Positions 9,991 to 19,575 of a stretch of 64,000 nt of DNA are shown here, one piece after another. Both the position numbers and the translations under genes were made by a program. Position 1 is the first letter of the stretch. Every line of letters starts with the position of its first letter. Origin of the DNA: Enterovibrio norvegicus DSM 15893 (GTDB taxonomy: Bacteria; Pseudomonadota; Gammaproteobacteria; Enterobacterales; Vibrionaceae); contig NZ_FOWR01000030.1 of the NCBI RefSeq assembly GCF_900115495.1, positions 1-64,000 on the forward strand. Direction: 5' to 3'. A model generated the notes under the pieces. The model worked only from the letters and a program-made list of their open reading frames with translations, searched no databases and was not told the DNA's origin.

Positions 9991-10779
9991 ATGTCGCAGG
10001 GAGTCTGTGAAATGGATGAAGAGGCGCAGCGGAACGTTTCTCGCTTAGTGAGTCAAGCGGGGCAAATGTTACTTCAACACGGTGCAGAAAGCCGTTTGGT
10101 GAGCGACATTTGTTGCCGATTGGGTGAAGCCCTTGGCCTAGACAGCGTAGAGATATCGTTATCGGCGAGTTCAATGGTGATCACCACGATACACGATGAT
10201 CACTGTATTACGACGGCACGCCGTTGCCCTGATCGTGGGATCAACATGCGGGTGATCACGGAGATCCAGCGTATTTTGATCATGACGGAAAAACACCTTC
10301 TTGATAAAGATGGTGTAAAGACGCGCTTAAATCGTATTTCCCCTCAGCGTTATAACCGCTGGCTTGTGGCCGTTGTCATCGGCTTTTCATGTGCGAGTTT
10401 CAGCCGCTTATCTGGCGGTGATTGGTCGGTGTTTTCCCTAACATTTGTTGCTTCGTTCATCGGCATGGTTGTGCGTCAGGAAATTGGTCATCGTCAATTC
10501 AACCCTTTGCTAAATTTTGGTGTCACGGCGTTTGTGACAACACTCATATCGAGCATTGGCGCCATGATGAGCATCGGTAATCAGCCTTACCTTGCCATGG
10601 CATCGTCAGTACTGATGTTGGTGCCCGGCTTCCCACTGATTAACGCGGTGTCTGACATGGTAAAAGGGTACGTCAATATGGGCATAGCCCGTTGGGTGAT
10701 GGCGAGTTTGTTAACCCTCGCAACAAGCCTTGGCATTGTTGGTGCGATGAATGTGACAGGCATTTGGGGGTGGTTATGA
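9991..10779 (+). CDS. yjjP: Threonine/serine exporter ThrE-type N-terminal subunit (YjjP family)
   Basis: About 262 residues. The soluble N-terminal half contains the family motif MLLQHGAESRLVSDICCRLGEALGLDSVEISLSA in two runs, followed by five or so transmembrane helices. In E. coli the YjjP and YjjB pair exports succinate, and family members in actinobacteria (ThrE) export threonine and serine. I prefer the ATG at 9991, preceded by GAGGGAG, over the GTG at 9964. Its stop overlaps the yjjB start by 4 bases (ATGA), so the two subunits are translationally coupled. Substrate in this organism is not determined by the sequence. Confidence 0.88.
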   Translation: MSQGVCEMDEEAQRNVSRLVSQAGQMLLQHGAESRLVSDICCRLGEALGLDSVEISLSASSMVITTIHDDHCITTARRCPDRGINMRVITEIQRILIMTEKHLLDKDGVKTRLNRISPQRYNRWLVAVVIGFSCASFSRLSGGDWSVFSLTFVASFIGMVVRQEIGHRQFNPLLNFGVTAFVTTLISSIGAMMSIGNQPYLAMASSVLMLVPGFPLINAVSDMVKGYVNMGIARWVMASLLTLATSLGIVGAMNVTGIWGWL

Positions 10780-11240
10780 CACTGCTACTTGGTCTCCTTC
10801 ATGACATGTTGTTTGCAGCGGTTCCCGCTGTTGGATTTGCCTTGGTGTTTAATGTGCCTGTGAAGGCCCTGAAATATTGTGCGGTTGGTGGGGCGCTTGG
10901 GCACGGTGGTCGATACCTTTTGATGCACTACGGCGTACCGATTGAATGGGCGACATTATGTGCTGCAACCCTAGTGGGTATGGTAGGAGTGTATTGGTCT
11001 CAACGCTTTATGGCGCACCCTAAAGTGTTTACGGTTGCTGCCATTATCCCGATGGTACCGGGGGTGTTTGCGTTCAAAGCCATGATTGCATTAGTGGAAA
11101 TTAATAGCTTGGGGTTCAGTGATGCACTCTGGGCGAGCATGATGAATAATGGTATCAAGGCATTGTTTATTATCGCGGCGTTGGCGATCGGTCTAGCAAT
11201 GCCAGGACTCTTGTTTTACCGCAGAAAATCCGTGGTGTAG
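10776..11240 (+). CDS. yjjB: Threonine/serine exporter ThrE-type C-terminal subunit (YjjB family)
   Basis: A 154-residue membrane protein with about four to five helices, including the conserved segment AAIIPMVPGVFAFKAMI. It forms the second half of the split ThrE/YjjPB transporter. The start is the ATG at 10776, inside the ATGA overlap with yjjP; the in-frame extension upstream lies within yjjP and is not used. folA follows 55 bases later on the same strand. Confidence 0.88.
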   Translation: MTLLLGLLHDMLFAAVPAVGFALVFNVPVKALKYCAVGGALGHGGRYLLMHYGVPIEWATLCAATLVGMVGVYWSQRFMAHPKVFTVAAIIPMVPGVFAFKAMIALVEINSLGFSDALWASMMNNGIKALFIIAALAIGLAMPGLLFYRRKSVV

Positions 11241-11295
11241 CATAGCGATCTCTGAATAAAATACGACGCTCAATGACAAAGGAAATCCGTTCACG

Positions 11296-11775
11296 ATGAA
11301 AATCAGCATGATCGCAGCGATGGCAAAAAATAGAATCATTGGTAAAGACAACACGATGCCATGGCACCTGCCTGCCGACTTTGGGTGGTTTAAACGCAAC
11401 ACCTTGGGAAAGCCTGTGATCATGGGGCGAAAAACGTATGAATCTATCGGTAGACCGCTACCAGGACGTCGGAATATCATCATTAGCCGTAACAGTGAAT
11501 GGATGGCGGAAGGCGTTGAAAGCGTGACCAGCATCGAGCAAGCACTGACCTTGGTTGAAGGTGTGGAAGAGGCAGTGATCATTGGTGGTGGGACGATTTA
11601 TGAAGCGTCACTTCCTAAAGCGGATCGTCTGTATTTAACGTTTATCGATGCAGAGATTGACGGAGACACCTGTTTTCCTGCTTGGGGGGAAGGATGGAAT
11701 ACAAGTCACTCTGAGCATTACGCTGCGGATGAGAAGAACAAATACAACATGGAGTTTGTTGTACTCGATCGATAA
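11296..11775 (+). CDS. folA: Dihydrofolate reductase
   Basis: NADPH-dependent reduction of dihydrofolate to tetrahydrofolate, the target of trimethoprim. 159 residues, as in E. coli, starting MKISMIAAMAKNRIIGKDN. The motif MPWHLPADFGWFKRNT contains the catalytic acid (Asp28 by count, in LPADF). The NADPH site GRKTYESIGRPLPGR and the IGGGTIYEASL motif are present. It is convergent with apaH with only 21 bases between stops and no obvious terminator, so the two transcripts probably overlap. Confidence 0.97.
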   Translation: MKISMIAAMAKNRIIGKDNTMPWHLPADFGWFKRNTLGKPVIMGRKTYESIGRPLPGRRNIIISRNSEWMAEGVESVTSIEQALTLVEGVEEAVIIGGGTIYEASLPKADRLYLTFIDAEIDGDTCFPAWGEGWNTSHSEHYAADEKNKYNMEFVVLDR

Positions 11776-11796
11776 GTCGAAATGTGTGTATAGACG

Positions 11797-12633
11797 TTAG
11801 TCAGCGTGTATTGGGCAAGGAAGAGAAAATCTTTGCCCATCTTCCCAACGTACCATGGTCAATGCACCGCCCCAAACACACCCTGTATCTAGCCCCAGAA
11901 CTTGCTCGTGAAAGACGCCATTCAGTGCTGCCCAGTGACCAAACACCAAGGTCTCTTTCATTGGCTTATGACGTTGAACGTCAAACCAAGGCACGAGTGA
12001 GTTGTCATGTATTTTGTCGGGAGGGAGCTTGCAGGCCATGTCCAGACCACCTTCTGACGTAAGAAAGCGCATACGGGTAAATGCATTAATGGTGTAGCGA
12101 AGACGCTCGATACCTTCTAAGGATTTAGACCATACAGACGGCTCGTTGGCATACATGTTCTGTAAAAGCCATACGTAGCGGTCGCTGCGCAATACGGTTT
12201 CAACCTCAAGGGCGTGTTTTTTTGCTTTGGCAAGATCCCAAACGGGCGGCACGCCAGCGTGTGTCATAACAAAGCCTGGTGCAGTGCCATTATCCGACGC
12301 TTTGTGGATGAGCAGAGGTTGCTGACGTAGCCATGTAAGCAGTACGTTGCTATCAGGCGCGTCGAGTATGGGCCGAGTTTTGTCTTTCGCTTTGACCTTC
12401 ATGATCCCTTCTGAAACCGCAAGAAGGTGTAGATCGTGGTTCCCTAGAACGGCATGTCCGTGTTCGCCTAGATCCCGCACAAAGCGAAGTACGGCTAGTG
12501 AATCAGGGCCTCGCGCGACAAGATCGCCGGCGATGTAAAGATGATCGATGTTGGGATCAAATTTGGCGATATCAAGCAAGTTGCGAAGATCGGAATAGCA
12601 ACCTTGAATATCGCCAACAAGATAGGTAGCCAA
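11797..12633 (-). CDS. apaH: Bis(5'-nucleosyl)-tetraphosphatase, symmetrical
   Basis: Hydrolyses Ap4A to two ADP and removes Np4 caps from RNA. 278 residues of the calcineurin-like metallophosphatase fold, with the motifs GDIQGCYSDL (residues 7-16), GDLVARGPDS and LGNHDLHLL that bind the two metals. It is the last gene of the lptD-surA-pdxA-rsmA-apaG-apaH operon, 8 bases after apaG. Confidence 0.97.
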   Translation of the reverse strand: MATYLVGDIQGCYSDLRNLLDIAKFDPNIDHLYIAGDLVARGPDSLAVLRFVRDLGEHGHAVLGNHDLHLLAVSEGIMKVKAKDKTRPILDAPDSNVLLTWLRQQPLLIHKASDNGTAPGFVMTHAGVPPVWDLAKAKKHALEVETVLRSDRYVWLLQNMYANEPSVWSKSLEGIERLRYTINAFTRMRFLTSEGGLDMACKLPPDKIHDNSLVPWFDVQRHKPMKETLVFGHWAALNGVFHEQVLGLDTGCVWGGALTMVRWEDGQRFSLPCPIHAD

Positions 12634-12641
12634 GAAAACTC

Positions 12642-13019
12642 CTAGTGAAGGATATTTGGCAGAGCAAGACGGAAAGGAGCAATGTCGATGGTGAACGGTG
12701 TCTCATCATCGTCAAACTGCATGGAGTAATGACCTTGCATAACACCAACAGGAGTTTCAATGACAGTGCCGCTGGTATAAGTGTATTGATCACCCGCGAC
12801 AATCACAGGTTGCTCGCCGACTACACCTTCCCCTTCAATCACCAACTTCTTCTCATTCGCGTCTGTGACTAACCATTTACGACGTAAAAGCTGCGCATCA
12901 CGGCCACCATTGTTTTCAATCGTGACCGTGTATGAGAACACATAACGTTTATTATCCGGTTCAGATTGCTCTTCAACATAATGCGTGAGTACGCGAACCG
13001 TGAAATTGTTATTTACCAT
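12642..13019 (-). CDS. apaG: Co2+/Mg2+ efflux-associated protein ApaG
   Basis: 125-residue single-domain protein of the ApaG/DUF525 immunoglobulin-like fold, matching the family from VRVLTHYVEEQSEPDNKRYVFSYT to the C-terminal FRLALPNILH. The GxGVVGEQPVI loop is conserved. Biochemical role is unsettled; Salmonella mutants (corD) show altered cobalt resistance. It lies between rsmA (21-base gap) and apaH (8-base gap) in the conserved operon. Confidence 0.96.
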   Translation of the reverse strand: MVNNNFTVRVLTHYVEEQSEPDNKRYVFSYTVTIENNGGRDAQLLRRKWLVTDANEKKLVIEGEGVVGEQPVIVAGDQYTYTSGTVIETPVGVMQGHYSMQFDDDETPFTIDIAPFRLALPNILH

Positions 13020-13040
13020 CCCTGTAATGTGTCCTTTTTA

Positions 13041-13850
13041 TTATTGTTGGTGGTTTGCGTCCAGCCAGTTTGCCATGGCAACAAACTGAGCCAGAGTGAG
13101 GTTCTCTGGGCGCGTTGTTGGGTCAATGCCTAATGCAACGAGCGTATCGACGTCCATCAAAGCCTTGAAGCAGTTACGAACTGTTTTACGGCGTTGGTTG
13201 AAGCCTTCACGACATACTCGTTCTAACCATTTTAAATTGGTTGCTGGATGTGGAAGTTCTTTATGCGGCATCAGTCGAACGACGGCTGAATCCACTTTAG
13301 GGGCAGGGGTAAATGCCTCTGGTGGAACTTCTAACACCGGAACAACTTTGCAGTAGTATTGCGCCATGACCGTTAAACGACCATATGCTTTACTACCTGG
13401 ACCCGCCGCCAGACGGTTAACCACTTCTTTTTGCAGCATAAAGTGCATGTCTTTCACAGCGCCTGCGAAAGTGAAAAGGTGGAACATCAATGGCGTTGAT
13501 ACGTTGTATGGCAGGTTGCCGAAAATACGCAGTGGGTTTTCTGGTGAAGATAGCGCTGTGAAGTCGAACTTCATGGCATCACCTTCATAAATCGTCAGTT
13601 TCTTTGACAACACAGGGTGGTGGCGCAGACGCTCGGCCAGATCGCGATCAAGCTCAACCACGCTGAGTTTGTCGACTTCATTCGCAACAGGCTCAGTCAG
13701 TGCACCGAGGCCGGGACCGATTTCTACCAAGTTTTCACCTGGCTGAGGGTTGATGGCTGATACGATGCCGTCAATGATGTACGGATCGTTTAGGAAGTTC
13801 TGGCCGAAGCGCTTACGGGCGCGGTGACCTAAGTGGACGTTATCGCTCAT
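13041..13850 (-). CDS. rsmA: 16S rRNA dimethyladenosine transferase RsmA (KsgA)
   Basis: SAM-dependent dimethylation of two adjacent adenosines near the 3' end of 16S rRNA (A1518/A1519 in E. coli numbering), a late 30S assembly checkpoint. 269 residues, with [10 protein letters not shown] at the N-terminus, the SAM motif [12 protein letters not shown] and the catalytic NLPYNVSTP. Its start overlaps the pdxA stop by 4 bases (ATGA). Confidence 0.98.
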   Translation of the reverse strand: MSDNVHLGHRARKRFGQNFLNDPYIIDGIVSAINPQPGENLVEIGPGLGALTEPVANEVDKLSVVELDRDLAERLRHHPVLSKKLTIYEGDAMKFDFTALSSPENPLRIFGNLPYNVSTPLMFHLFTFAGAVKDMHFMLQKEVVNRLAAGPGSKAYGRLTVMAQYYCKVVPVLEVPPEAFTPAPKVDSAVVRLMPHKELPHPATNLKWLERVCREGFNQRRKTVRNCFKALMDVDTLVALGIDPTTRPENLTLAQFVAMANWLDANHQQ

Positions 13851-14842
13851 GCTTTCTTATCTACTAATTCAAGGGCGTGGGAGAGCGCTGTCCGCAGGCT
13901 TCCAGTATCCGCCGTTCCGGTACCCGCTAAATCCAATGCGGTACCATGATCTACAGAAGTTCGGATAAAAGGCAGTCCAAGCGTAATGTTGACTGACTTA
14001 CCAAATCCTTTAAATTTTAACACAGGCAGGCCCTGATCGTGATACATCGCTAACACGGCATCTGCTTCTTTCAGGTACTTGTCTTGGAAAAGGGTATCCG
14101 CGGGCAATGGACCTACCAGATTCATCCCTTGTTCACGCAACTTTTCAAGTGCAGGTTCAATCACTTCGATCTCTTCTCTGCCCAAACAACCGTCTTCACC
14201 AGCGTGTGGATTTAAACCACACACATAGATTTTCGGCTCTGCAATACCGAACTTAGATTTCAAATCATCATGCAATATGTGGATGACTTGAAAAAGGCGC
14301 TCTTCGGTAATGGCTTTTGACACATAAGCGAGCGGGATATGCGTTGTTACCAGCGCAACACGCAATCCTTCTGTGGCCAGCATCATAACAACTTGTTGCA
14401 CATTGGCTTGGTGTTGGAAAAACTCGGTGTGTCCGCTGAAGGAAACGCCAGAGCGGTTAATCACGCCTTTGTGGACAGGGCCAGTCACCACGGCGGCAAA
14501 CTCGCCTTGCATATTGCCTTCAGCCGCACGGCTTAATGTGTTTAACACATACTTGCCGTTCGCTTCATTGAGTTGGCCTGCAATAACCTCTGCATCCAAA
14601 GGTTCGTTGCAAACAACAAGTGTGCCCGGTGTGTGCGCTTTCGGTGCAGCGTCTGGGTTGTAGTCCACCAAGGTGACATCGAGACCCAATAGCTTGGCAC
14701 GCTGTGCCAGCATTTCTTTGTTTCCGCAAATGACTAACTCATGCGCCCATTTGTCATGTGCAAGTGCCAACACCAAATCAGGGCCAATACCTGAAGGTTC
14801 GCCTGGCGTAATGGCAATGCGTTGCGGATTAGCTGTTGTCAT
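13847..14842 (-). CDS. pdxA: 4-hydroxythreonine-4-phosphate dehydrogenase
   Basis: NAD-dependent step of DXP-dependent pyridoxal phosphate synthesis. About 331 residues, starting [24 protein letters not shown]. Metal-binding histidines are in [14 protein letters not shown] and YHDQGLP. The frame is open further upstream inside surA, but the ATG at 14842 sits 9 nt after AGGTGG and fits the family length; the ATG at 14848 is an alternative. It begins inside the surA 3' end, so the two are coupled. Confidence 0.96.
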   Translation of the reverse strand: MTTANPQRIAITPGEPSGIGPDLVLALAHDKWAHELVICGNKEMLAQRAKLLGLDVTLVDYNPDAAPKAHTPGTLVVCNEPLDAEVIAGQLNEANGKYVLNTLSRAAEGNMQGEFAAVVTGPVHKGVINRSGVSFSGHTEFFQHQANVQQVVMMLATEGLRVALVTTHIPLAYVSKAITEERLFQVIHILHDDLKSKFGIAEPKIYVCGLNPHAGEDGCLGREEIEVIEPALEKLREQGMNLVGPLPADTLFQDKYLKEADAVLAMYHDQGLPVLKFKGFGKSVNITLGLPFIRTSVDHGTALDLAGTGTADTGSLRTALSHALELVDKKA

Positions 14843-16127
14843 TTTCATCACCCACCTGTTCAACATAAGCACCAGCGCGAAGCTCTTGGAGCCATGCTTG
14901 TGCTTCTTCATTGAACTTACGATTTAGGAGCATACGGTATGCGCGGTTTTGCATTGCAGCATCTGTTCGATCGGCTTGGCGACGGTCAAGAACTTCAACA
15001 ATGTGCCAACCATGAACGGTTTTAAACGGTTCGCTGATGACGCCTTCAGAGAGCGTATCAACGGTATCTTTAAACTCAGGGACATAAATCTCAGTGGTTT
15101 GCCAACCTAAGTCGCCACCTTTTACTGCTGAGCCTGAATCTGCGCTGTATTGCTCTGCAAGTTCTTCGAACGTTTTGTCACCGTCATTGATCTGCTGGGT
15201 GAGCAGTTTCAATTGGCGCTGTGCACCTTCATCACTCAATACAATCGATGGTTTAATCAGAATATGACGCGCTTTTACTTCAGTAACAGCCACTGACTCT
15301 AGGCCTTTTACATCCGTAATTTTGAGGATGTGGTAACCCGCACCGCTTCGGAAAGGACCTATGATGGCCCCTTTGCCATTGTTACCTATGTGGTCAGCAA
15401 AAATGGTGGGCATTTCTTCCAAGCGCATCCATCCCCAATCACCACCGTCTAGGGCTTTAGGGCCTTTTGAGTTGGCAAGGGCAAGGGCGGCAAAGTCACG
15501 GCCTGTTTTTAGCTCTGTCACGATCTCATCAGCGTTGTCAGAGACGCTATCGCGTTCTGCTTTATCTGCGTCCTCATCGAGACGAAGTTGGATATGACTG
15601 AGGCGGTACTCGACTTTCTCAAGGTTCTTGGCGTTGAGTTGCGTCGCCAACGATTCCACCTCTTGCGGCAAGATGCTGATGCGACGACGAACCTGTGCAT
15701 TTCGCGCTTCGCTGATGGTCATCTCACGACGAATTTGGTCGCGATACTGCGCCCAAGAAATGCCGTTGGCTTTTAATTCGCTACGAAGCTGTTTTACCGA
15801 GGTGTTTTTGTCTTTTGCAATGCCATCAATGGCTTGCTCTAAACGCGAATCATCAATGCGAATACCAAGGCGTTTTGCTTCTTGGAGCTGTAATTCTTCA
15901 AGAATTAGTTGGTCGAGGATCTGTTGTTCGAGCACATCTTCTGGCGGCAAATTTTCCGCCTTAGCGTTCAGTGATACCGTTTTCTTTAGTGCATCAATAT
16001 CGCTAGAAAGAATTACCCCTTCGTTGACCACGGTAATGACGCGATCAAGTTCTGCCGGAGCTGCCGACACTGATAACGAACTGGCAGAGATAGCAACGGC
16101 CAGTAAAGCTTTCGTCCATTTTTTCAT
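14829..16127 (-). CDS. surA: Periplasmic peptidyl-prolyl isomerase and chaperone SurA
   Basis: Chaperone that escorts outer-membrane proteins, including LptD, to the BAM machinery. About 432 residues from [17 protein letters not shown]. The signal peptide ends at [10 protein letters not shown]. It continues with the N-terminal chaperone region and two parvulin domains (around [11 protein letters not shown] and [10 protein letters not shown]; the second is the canonical one), then a C-terminal helix. A second possible start at 16151 overlaps the lptD stop (TAATG), but 16127 gives a normal signal peptide. The operon with lptD links the chaperone to its main client. Confidence 0.96.
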   Translation of the reverse strand: MKKWTKALLAVAISASSLSVSAAPAELDRVITVVNEGVILSSDIDALKKTVSLNAKAENLPPEDVLEQQILDQLILEELQLQEAKRLGIRIDDSRLEQAIDGIAKDKNTSVKQLRSELKANGISWAQYRDQIRREMTISEARNAQVRRRISILPQEVESLATQLNAKNLEKVEYRLSHIQLRLDEDADKAERDSVSDNADEIVTELKTGRDFAALALANSKGPKALDGGDWGWMRLEEMPTIFADHIGNNGKGAIIGPFRSGAGYHILKITDVKGLESVAVTEVKARHILIKPSIVLSDEGAQRQLKLLTQQINDGDKTFEELAEQYSADSGSAVKGGDLGWQTTEIYVPEFKDTVDTLSEGVISEPFKTVHGWHIVEVLDRRQADRTDAAMQNRAYRMLLNRKFNEEAQAWLQELRAGAYVEQVGDENDNS

Positions 16128-16150
16128 TTGCTTTTCCAAAGATGTCGTCA

Positions 16151-18502
16151 TTAATTTTTTAATCCGAATGGGCTGCGATACCCCAATGCATTGCCGCTTG
16201 CGGTGCTGTAGCCAAATCCTGCACCATCACCTAAACCAAGGAGACTAAATGACAAAGAAACACTGTTGTCATATCTCGCATCGTTGTTGATATTACTGCG
16301 TGACAGCAGGTATTCGTTGTAGCTCAGGCCTATCACCCAACAATCGGAGCGGTAAGTAAAACCAAATTGGTTTTCCAGCATGATATTTTGCGTCAGGTCT
16401 TGGAAGTATTGACCTCTAAAGCTCACCCCTTTTCCGAGGGGGAAGCCAGTCACAATGCCGGCTTGAGAAATACCGTCTTCTGTAATCGAGTCTAAATTTT
16501 CAGAGCCAATGGTGCTGGAAATGTAATCCTTCGATACGTAGCGATAGCTGGTTTGCGCAAAAAAGCCGCCAGCGCGATATTCCACTGTTGTATTTGCGAA
16601 TTGAAGGCTTTCTAAATTGCTGTCATATTCGGCTGAGCCACGAACAAACCATTGATCATTGATGTTCAACTCCGTTTCTACAGCCCATGCCGAGTAGTTG
16701 ATAGAATTATCGTTTTCGCTGTTTTTTCTATCAAGATAGTAAATTTGGCCAAAGGCAATGTTGAAACGCTCTTTGTATCCATCATCAAAGAAGCGGGAGG
16801 CAGCACCAATAGTAAATTGGTTCGCAGGGTTGATGTAATCCACACTGCTGAATTGGTTCGCGCGAAATAGACCATAGTAGTCCGTTTGCAATCGGGCCGT
16901 GTCATAGCCACCCCCCGAATAATTTACTGGGTTATAGATACCACTTTGATCAACGTCTTTGATGTAAAGGTATTGGACTTGAGGCTCCAACGTTTGGGTG
17001 TAATCACTTCCCCAAATCGAAGTATCACGTTCTAAGGTCACCACGCTGTGCAATCTTGCCATAGGCACCACACGAGACACCGTTGATTCCAGCGTTTCAC
17101 CATTTAGCCCTTGTACACCATCAATGTTGGTTTGATCGTAATAGGTATAAAACACCTTACCTTCGGCGGTTGCTGTTAGCCATGGCAAGGTGTAAGGCAG
17201 AGTCAGTGTTGGCTCTACGTTAATACGCGTCGAATCAGGCTTGCTGTCATCGTCTGTAGCAAACTTGCTGATTTGGCTGGGCATAGAAAAATCTAAACCA
17301 TAACCCATCTCAGGACGGTAGTAGTTAAAGGCAAGCTGGGGCAGCAGGCGGTATACCGAGGCATTGTCACTCAGCGCCTGGAAGTTTCGAACATTTAGCG
17401 TGCTGTTCCAGTTCTCTTCACGGTAAGACACACTGCCGGTTTGTAGCAAGGTGTTATCTTCACGGTTACCAACACGAGAATCGGTATGGCGCGTAAAATA
17501 GTTGATGTCGCTGACCTTGCTGTAATCGACGTCATACTTCCAATGGTCTTGAACACCCGCATGTTGCCAGTTAAATCCCCAGCTTTTTGAGTATTCGGTG
17601 TATAGGTCATCTTGACCCATGTATTCAATGACCATTGAACCGCTACCCGCTTTTGTCAGGTAACGAGGTTCAACCGTTAAGAATGTACCACGGTTGGACA
17701 TGTATTTTGGTGTGATCAGCATGTCCGTTTGAGGATGGATATTCCAATAGAATGGCGTTGAAATTTCGACCCCATCATTGTCATTCCAGCTGATCGATGG
17801 ATAGAGAAAGCCGGTGAGTCGGCCATCTTCCACCGGTACGCGAAGGTACGGAAGATAGAAAATAGGCGTATCGAGCACTTCGAAGCGTGCATGGTAGAGG
17901 TCGGCAAAGATATCACCGTCTTCTTTTTCTATTTTGCCCGCACTGAAACGCCAACTGTCATCGTTATCAGGGCACGTGGTGTAGGTGCCGTCTTCGAGTT
18001 CATAAAACGTGGTGCCATTTTTAAAAACGCGTTTCGCTTGCCCGCGTCCCGGCTCACACATCATTTGGTATTCAGCATCGAGCAGTGTGGTGTCTTCGGT
18101 ATCTAAGTTACTTTGCAGCGATTTACCAGAGACTGCCATTTCGCCATCATGAAAATAGACATTGCCTTCGGCTGTCACGATATTTTCAGGTTGGCGCAAG
18201 GTGGCTGTGTCAGACTTCATGGTGCGATGACCTTGAGTTACGACAACATCCCCGCTATAAATCGCCTTGTCATTTTTTTTCGCTTCTGCGCGATCGGCAA
18301 CAATGGTGACAGGTTCGTTGTTAACGTCTTCGACTTGCTCTTTTTTATTAAGGCATCGGTATTCTGGCGCGAGACAGGTATCCGTAGGGATTACCAGTGG
18401 TGCTTGGCCGTCCTGTGCGGCAGGATTCTCTTCCGCCATGGCTTGTCCATAGAGGGCAAAGCAAATCATGGTGGACAAAAAACTTCTTGCTGTCAGTGAC
18501 AT
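16151..18502 (-). CDS. lptD: LPS-assembly protein LptD
   Basis: Outer-membrane beta-barrel that inserts lipopolysaccharide in the outer leaflet together with LptE. 783 residues from MSLTARSFLSTM, with the signal peptide ending QAMA-EENPAA. The N-terminal OstA/jellyroll domain (VTIVADRAEAKKNDKAIYSG, TAEGNVYFHDG) is followed by a long barrel. Two cysteines occur soon after the signal (DTCLAPEYRC). Only one cysteine is seen near the C-terminus (SDCWVIGLSY), where E. coli has a vicinal pair, so the disulfide pattern may differ. It is the first gene of the operon, divergent from djlA. Confidence 0.95.
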   Translation of the reverse strand: MSLTARSFLSTMICFALYGQAMAEENPAAQDGQAPLVIPTDTCLAPEYRCLNKKEQVEDVNNEPVTIVADRAEAKKNDKAIYSGDVVVTQGHRTMKSDTATLRQPENIVTAEGNVYFHDGEMAVSGKSLQSNLDTEDTTLLDAEYQMMCEPGRGQAKRVFKNGTTFYELEDGTYTTCPDNDDSWRFSAGKIEKEDGDIFADLYHARFEVLDTPIFYLPYLRVPVEDGRLTGFLYPSISWNDNDGVEISTPFYWNIHPQTDMLITPKYMSNRGTFLTVEPRYLTKAGSGSMVIEYMGQDDLYTEYSKSWGFNWQHAGVQDHWKYDVDYSKVSDINYFTRHTDSRVGNREDNTLLQTGSVSYREENWNSTLNVRNFQALSDNASVYRLLPQLAFNYYRPEMGYGLDFSMPSQISKFATDDDSKPDSTRINVEPTLTLPYTLPWLTATAEGKVFYTYYDQTNIDGVQGLNGETLESTVSRVVPMARLHSVVTLERDTSIWGSDYTQTLEPQVQYLYIKDVDQSGIYNPVNYSGGGYDTARLQTDYYGLFRANQFSSVDYINPANQFTIGAASRFFDDGYKERFNIAFGQIYYLDRKNSENDNSINYSAWAVETELNINDQWFVRGSAEYDSNLESLQFANTTVEYRAGGFFAQTSYRYVSKDYISSTIGSENLDSITEDGISQAGIVTGFPLGKGVSFRGQYFQDLTQNIMLENQFGFTYRSDCWVIGLSYNEYLLSRSNINNDARYDNSVSLSFSLLGLGDGAGFGYSTASGNALGYRSPFGLKN

Positions 18503-18673
18503 TAAAAACTCAATCCTGTTGTTGGCGTACAGCACTGGTATACTCTTGCGCTGCGTCCTAGCAATTTTTGCTGAAAAATGTGGGTCATGATAATGCAAAT
18601 TGCGTCTAACAGCACCTGCTAGGTTCCAGATGTCTGGCGCAAATAAGATAAATCAACCAATAGAGAAAGATTG

Positions 18674-19492
18674 ATGATGGTTTGGGGGAAAGTGCTGGGG
18701 GCATTCTTTGGCTTCCTGCTGGGGAACATTCCGGGCTTATTGTTAGGCCTCTTCTTAGGTCATAAGTTCGATAAAGCGAAACAAAATGTCGCCTTTGGTG
18801 GTGGATTTCGTGGGGCGAGTCAACAGCAGCGCCAGCAAGCGTATTTTCATGGCGCCTTCGCTGTCATGGGGCATGTGGCTAAAGCCAAAGGACAGGTCAC
18901 TGAAAATGAGATCCGTTTAGCGTCAGAAATCATGGATCGCATGGGGCTGCAAGGCGAATCCCGTCGACAAGCACAAGATGCGTTTCGTGAGGGGAAAGAC
19001 AGCGGCTTTCCGTTGGATGAGGTGCTGGATGACGTTCGCCGTAACTGCGGAGGGCGTTTTGATCTCCTTCAATTTTTCCTCGAATTGCAAATTCAGGCAG
19101 CCTACGCCGATGGGTCGATGCACCCGAGTGAGCGACAGATTCTGTTTACTGTTGCGTCAGCACTGGGTTTTTCCCGCCAGCAGTTGGAGCAGCGTCTTGC
19201 CATGCAAGAAGCATCGTTTAAGTTTTATCGTCAAGGCGGTGGCAGCCAGCAACATTGGCAACCTGAGCATGCAGCCAACCGGTTGCAAGACGCGTATAAA
19301 ATCCTCGGTGTGGATGAAAACTCCACCGGACAAGACATTAAACGTGCTCACCGCAAGCTGATGAATGAACATCACCCAGACAAGCTGGTGGCGAAGGGCT
19401 TACCCCCTGAAATGATGGAGATGGCGAAACAAAAAGCCCAAGAAATCCAAGCGGCTTACGATCTCATCAAAAAGGAAAAGGGCTTCAAATAA
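18674..19492 (+). CDS. djlA: Membrane-anchored co-chaperone DjlA
   Basis: Type III inner-membrane DnaJ-like protein that stimulates DnaK. About 272 residues. A single N-terminal transmembrane segment with glycine zipper (GAFFGFLLGNIPGLLLGLFL), a central TerB-like region (residues 50-190), and a C-terminal J domain with the HPD motif in NEHHPDKL are seen. Start codons TTG 18671, ATG 18674 and ATG 18677 are adjacent; 18674 is chosen. Divergent from lptD, as in E. coli and Vibrio. Confidence 0.95.
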   Translation: MMVWGKVLGAFFGFLLGNIPGLLLGLFLGHKFDKAKQNVAFGGGFRGASQQQRQQAYFHGAFAVMGHVAKAKGQVTENEIRLASEIMDRMGLQGESRRQAQDAFREGKDSGFPLDEVLDDVRRNCGGRFDLLQFFLELQIQAAYADGSMHPSERQILFTVASALGFSRQQLEQRLAMQEASFKFYRQGGGSQQHWQPEHAANRLQDAYKILGVDENSTGQDIKRAHRKLMNEHHPDKLVAKGLPPEMMEMAKQKAQEIQAAYDLIKKEKGFK

Positions 19493-19513
19493 GCCCTTAC
19501 TCACCTTTCAAAA

Positions 19514-19547
19514 GACGCTCAGAAGGTTATCGCCCTGAGCGTTTTTT
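19514..19547 (+). terminator. Terminator after djlA
   Basis: Stem ACGCTCAG/CTGAGCGT with a 12-nt loop followed by TTTTTT, about 22 bases after the djlA stop. Confidence 0.75.
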
Positions 19548-19575
19548 CTTCACACGTCACCCTGAACGCGCTGCA

